A program made the translations under genes and the position numbers. 24,695 bases of DNA from a virus. The notes beneath the pieces are model-generated. The model was not told the origin of the DNA and searched no databases. It worked only from the letters and a program-made list of their open reading frames with translations. Shown in pieces: positions 22,300 to 24,695 of the stretch (positions within the stretch are counted from its first letter, which is position 1; every line of letters starts with the position of its first letter). Location: positions 1 through 24,695 of the IMG/VR virus record IMGVR_UViG_3300042914_003083; one strand, 5' to 3'.

Positions 22300-24695
22300 T
22301 TAGGCACCTGGGAATGCTGCACCTGTTGATTGAATGTTGAAGTCAAGAATAATGAATTCAGCAGTTCTAGCAGGTTGTAGATATAACTGACCATAAAGAA
22401 TGTTACGGTCGATAATATCAGGTGTGTTATTTGACTCATCCATGATAACGCGGAAGGCATAAAGACCTTGACGTTGTTGGATTGACTCAAGATAAGGAGT
22501 AACGATGTTCAAGAATCTTGTTCTCGTTTGTGTTGTGTTTTGTTCGAACACAAGATAACGTGTAGCAGAAGCGATGAACTTCTTAGCTGCAATCAAGAGA
22601 CGACGAACATTGATACGGTCAAGAGCAGATGGACGACCTTGAAGTGTCTTCTGACCCCATACACATACTCCTGTTGATGGGAATACTGCGATTGGGTTGA
22701 TACGTGACTCATAAAGTTCATCACGTTCTGCGTGTGTCAGACGTGTCTTCACTTCGATAACTTCTGTAAGACCACCGCGGTTCAAACCGGCAGGAGCGAA
22801 CCATTCAGCAGAAACACGGTCGTTGAATGCAATAACACCAGGAAGAACTACTGAAGGTGGAACCCATACTGGCTTGTTTCTATCAAAGTCAAGAATCTTG
22901 ACCCACGGATAGTAAGTACCAGCGTAGTTAGAATCAAATCCTTCGGTTGCTGACTTAGCAGTAGCGATATTATCCGTTATACCTGTCAAGTCCATTACAT
23001 AGAAAGCATCACCACGGTTTTCACAAACATCCTTCGCATATGTTGTTATTGGTGAGTGAAGTGTGTGAAGAATACCAGGTGTAGCAATCATATTGATGTC
23101 AAATTCATCTGGGTTAGATATTGTGTCAATTGCCTTCTTATAAGAAATATAACCGGCGGCAGACGTTGAAGAAATATCAAATCCTTGAGTATTTCCAGAT
23201 ACAATATATGTTCCTGTTTTCTTTTGAAGGTGTGGCTTATGACCATCAAATCCACCTTGAAATGGAACCATAAACTTACGAGTATCAAGTGCGGTATTTG
23301 TTGTCAAGTCAATAGATGCACTGTATGAGTTTGAAGAAGCTGGGAAGTTTGCACCCGGTGCTTGCTCATAGTTACCTAGATAGAAATCTGTTCCAGAGCC
23401 AGTTGTCTGATTTGCTGCAATTGGAAGTGGTCTTAGATAATTGAAGTTGTCTGTATTTGTAAAATCATAATCGAATCCAAAATAAACTCTTCTATTATAT
23501 GAACCACCGGTAGTTTGTGAAGTCTTATATGTTGCTGAAGATGGTTGTGTGAATTGAACAGGGATTGGTGAAATAGGGGCACGGAATCCAAATGGAACGA
23601 GATTTGGAGATACGCCGCCGTTTGTCACTGCTTCTGTTGTTTCTACACGGATATACTTTGACTTATTAGAGTAATCACCATTTACAACAACTTTACCTTC
23701 GTCTGTGATTGTAATATAACGGTCACCGATTACACGAGCGATATAACGTGGTGAATTCGGGTCAAGGTTACACTTGAATTGTTCTACCACATTTGGACGG
23801 AGGTCATCATCTTGTGTTGTGAATGGTGTTTGTGGAAGCTTAGATTGATCCACAAAACGAACTACAACATCAAAGTCACCGTACTCAGAACCAGCGATTG
23901 TTCCAGCTGGACGAATGTTTGCGATACCAACCTTGACTTCATAGTTAGAATGAATACCGTGAGAAATTGTATGGAACTTGAACAAGTCTTGTGCAAGAGA
24001 GCCAACTTTCTGTGAAGTAATCCACGGAGTTGATGCCTCCATATAATCATCTGTAAAGTCCCACGGTGACGAAGCAGAACCAGTCTCAATGAGAACAGTT
24101 GTTGCTGGGTCTGCAGCTAGTGAAGCAGATGCCTGCCACTTGAAGTTCACATAATTATAGACCGCATGAGTACCATATGGGGTATATCCATAAAGGTCAC
24201 CGATAAAAGCAGATGATTCTGGATTTATAGATGAACTATATGGTACACCAGCCTCATTTGTTGCATTTGTAAATGTTGATGTATCTGTTGTGAAACCACC
24301 ATCAACTGTAATAACGAAGCTACCACTCTTATTTGCGGACAAACTTGAATTTGCAAACAAACTTGTTGAATCTGTATTTGTTACTACGAATGTTGGGTGA
24401 AGTAAGGAAATGAGTTTCTTACCCCAGCTACCCGTTGCAACAAGAGCAATAGGATGCTTGAGTGAATAACCACCCGAACCAAGAACACGAACAATCGTTG
24501 CACTACCAGCGTTATTTAGGTAGTTTTTAGCAGTATATGGTAAATATGATTGCTCATATGAACCACCGAAATGTGTTACGAAGTCAGAATATCCTTGAAC
24601 TACCGTAGGAACAAATGCCGGACCCTTCATTGTTGGTCCGATAAGTGCTGCACCAATCTGTGCAATTCCCTGTGGTAAGAACGAAAGATCCTTTT
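22300..24695 (-). CDS. tail sheath protein (gp18-like), 5' end outside window
   Basis: The frame stays open to the right edge: 21 further codons (DLSFLPQGIAQIGAALIGPT) precede the Met at 24630, so that Met is internal and the true start lies outside. At least 797 residues are present, longer than T4 gp18 (659 aa), with a Ser/Thr/Gly-rich middle that probably forms surface domains. The C-terminal part is diagnostic: YYPWVKILDFDRNKPVWVPP, PGVIAFNDRVSAEWFAPAGL, NRGGLTEVIEVKTRLTHAER, GVCVWGQKTLQGRPSALDRI, NVRRLLIAAKKFI, and TAEFIILDFNIQSTGAAF. This is the sheath core that contacts the tube and contracts. The tail tube gene lies downstream on the same strand after the 162-aa gene and the inserted endonuclease. 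A terminator follows directly, fitting strong separate expression. Confidence 0.93.
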   Translation of the reverse strand, partial: KDLSFLPQGIAQIGAALIGPTMKGPAFVPTVVQGYSDFVTHFGGSYEQSYLPYTAKNYLNNAGSATIVRVLGSGGYSLKHPIALVATGSWGKKLISLLHPTFVVTNTDSTSLFANSSLSANKSGSFVITVDGGFTTDTSTFTNATNEAGVPYSSSINPESSAFIGDLYGYTPYGTHAVYNYVNFKWQASASLAADPATTVLIETGSASSPWDFTDDYMEASTPWITSQKVGSLAQDLFKFHTISHGIHSNYEVKVGIANIRPAGTIAGSEYGDFDVVVRFVDQSKLPQTPFTTQDDDLRPNVVEQFKCNLDPNSPRYIARVIGDRYITITDEGKVVVNGDYSNKSKYIRVETTEAVTNGGVSPNLVPFGFRAPISPIPVQFTQPSSATYKTSQTTGGSYNRRVYFGFDYDFTNTDNFNYLRPLPIAANQTTGSGTDFYLGNYEQAPGANFPASSNSYSASIDLTTNTALDTRKFMVPFQGGFDGHKPHLQKKTGTYIVSGNTQGFDISSTSAAGYISYKKAIDTISNPDEFDINMIATPGILHTLHSPITTYAKDVCENRGDAFYVMDLTGITDNIATAKSATEGFDSNYAGTYYPWVKILDFDRNKPVWVPPSVVLPGVIAFNDRVSAEWFAPAGLNRGGLTEVIEVKTRLTHAERDELYESRINPIAVFPSTGVCVWGQKTLQGRPSALDRINVRRLLIAAKKFIASATRYLVFEQNTTQTRTRFLNIVTPYLESIQQRQGLYAFRVIMDESNNTPDIIDRNILYGQLYLQPARTAEFIILDFNIQSTGAAFPGA

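Overview
The window is AT-rich DNA from a large tailed phage with a contractile tail (a T4-like, probably uncultured myovirus). No host genes, tRNAs, rRNAs, insertion sequences or CRISPR arrays were seen. The main evidence is a nearly continuous leftward (minus-strand) block of tail genes in an order typical of contractile tails: tail sheath (right edge, 5' end cut off), tail tube, a gp26-like baseplate/assembly protein, tape measure, a giant repeat protein with a baseplate-like C-terminal domain, a LysM baseplate protein and a gp27/gpD-like baseplate hub. A phage-encoded lipoprotein at the left edge suggests a diderm host; the genus cannot be read from this window.

Right part (about 18.4-24.7 kb): tail sheath, an isolated 162-aa orphan gene between two terminators, then the tail tube gene bracketed by two unrelated free-standing homing endonucleases. 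One is on the plus strand, opposite to everything else (zinc ribbons, YGV repeats, PD-(D/E)XK core, GNAT/Mom-like tail). The other is on the minus strand (C2H2 finger, NUMOD3-like motif, Vsr-like nuclease). Middle (7.1-18.4 kb): a gp26-like protein whose end overlaps an 81-aa frame at a run of seven T, which looks like a programmed frameshift site at the place where tail assembly chaperones usually lie; a 78-aa protein; a 1258-aa tape measure protein; and a 2040-aa protein with about 16 tandem repeats of about 42 residues. Left part (0-7 kb): LysM protein, hub, a virion-type protein of unknown role, a degenerate family A DNA polymerase palm-like protein, three small conserved-type phage proteins, a Lys/Pro/Glu repeat protein and the lipoprotein (3' end cut off).

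Regulation: the 8-mer ATATTTAT lies 19-41 bases upstream of the start codon of at least seven genes, always on the coding strand, including the one plus-strand gene. It is the best candidate for this phage's late promoter. At three places it sits inside a terminator-like hairpin, and in one of these the hairpin also hides the ribosome binding site of a homing endonuclease, as in the known T4 I-TevI control scheme. All function calls rest on reading translated motifs by eye; no database search was run.
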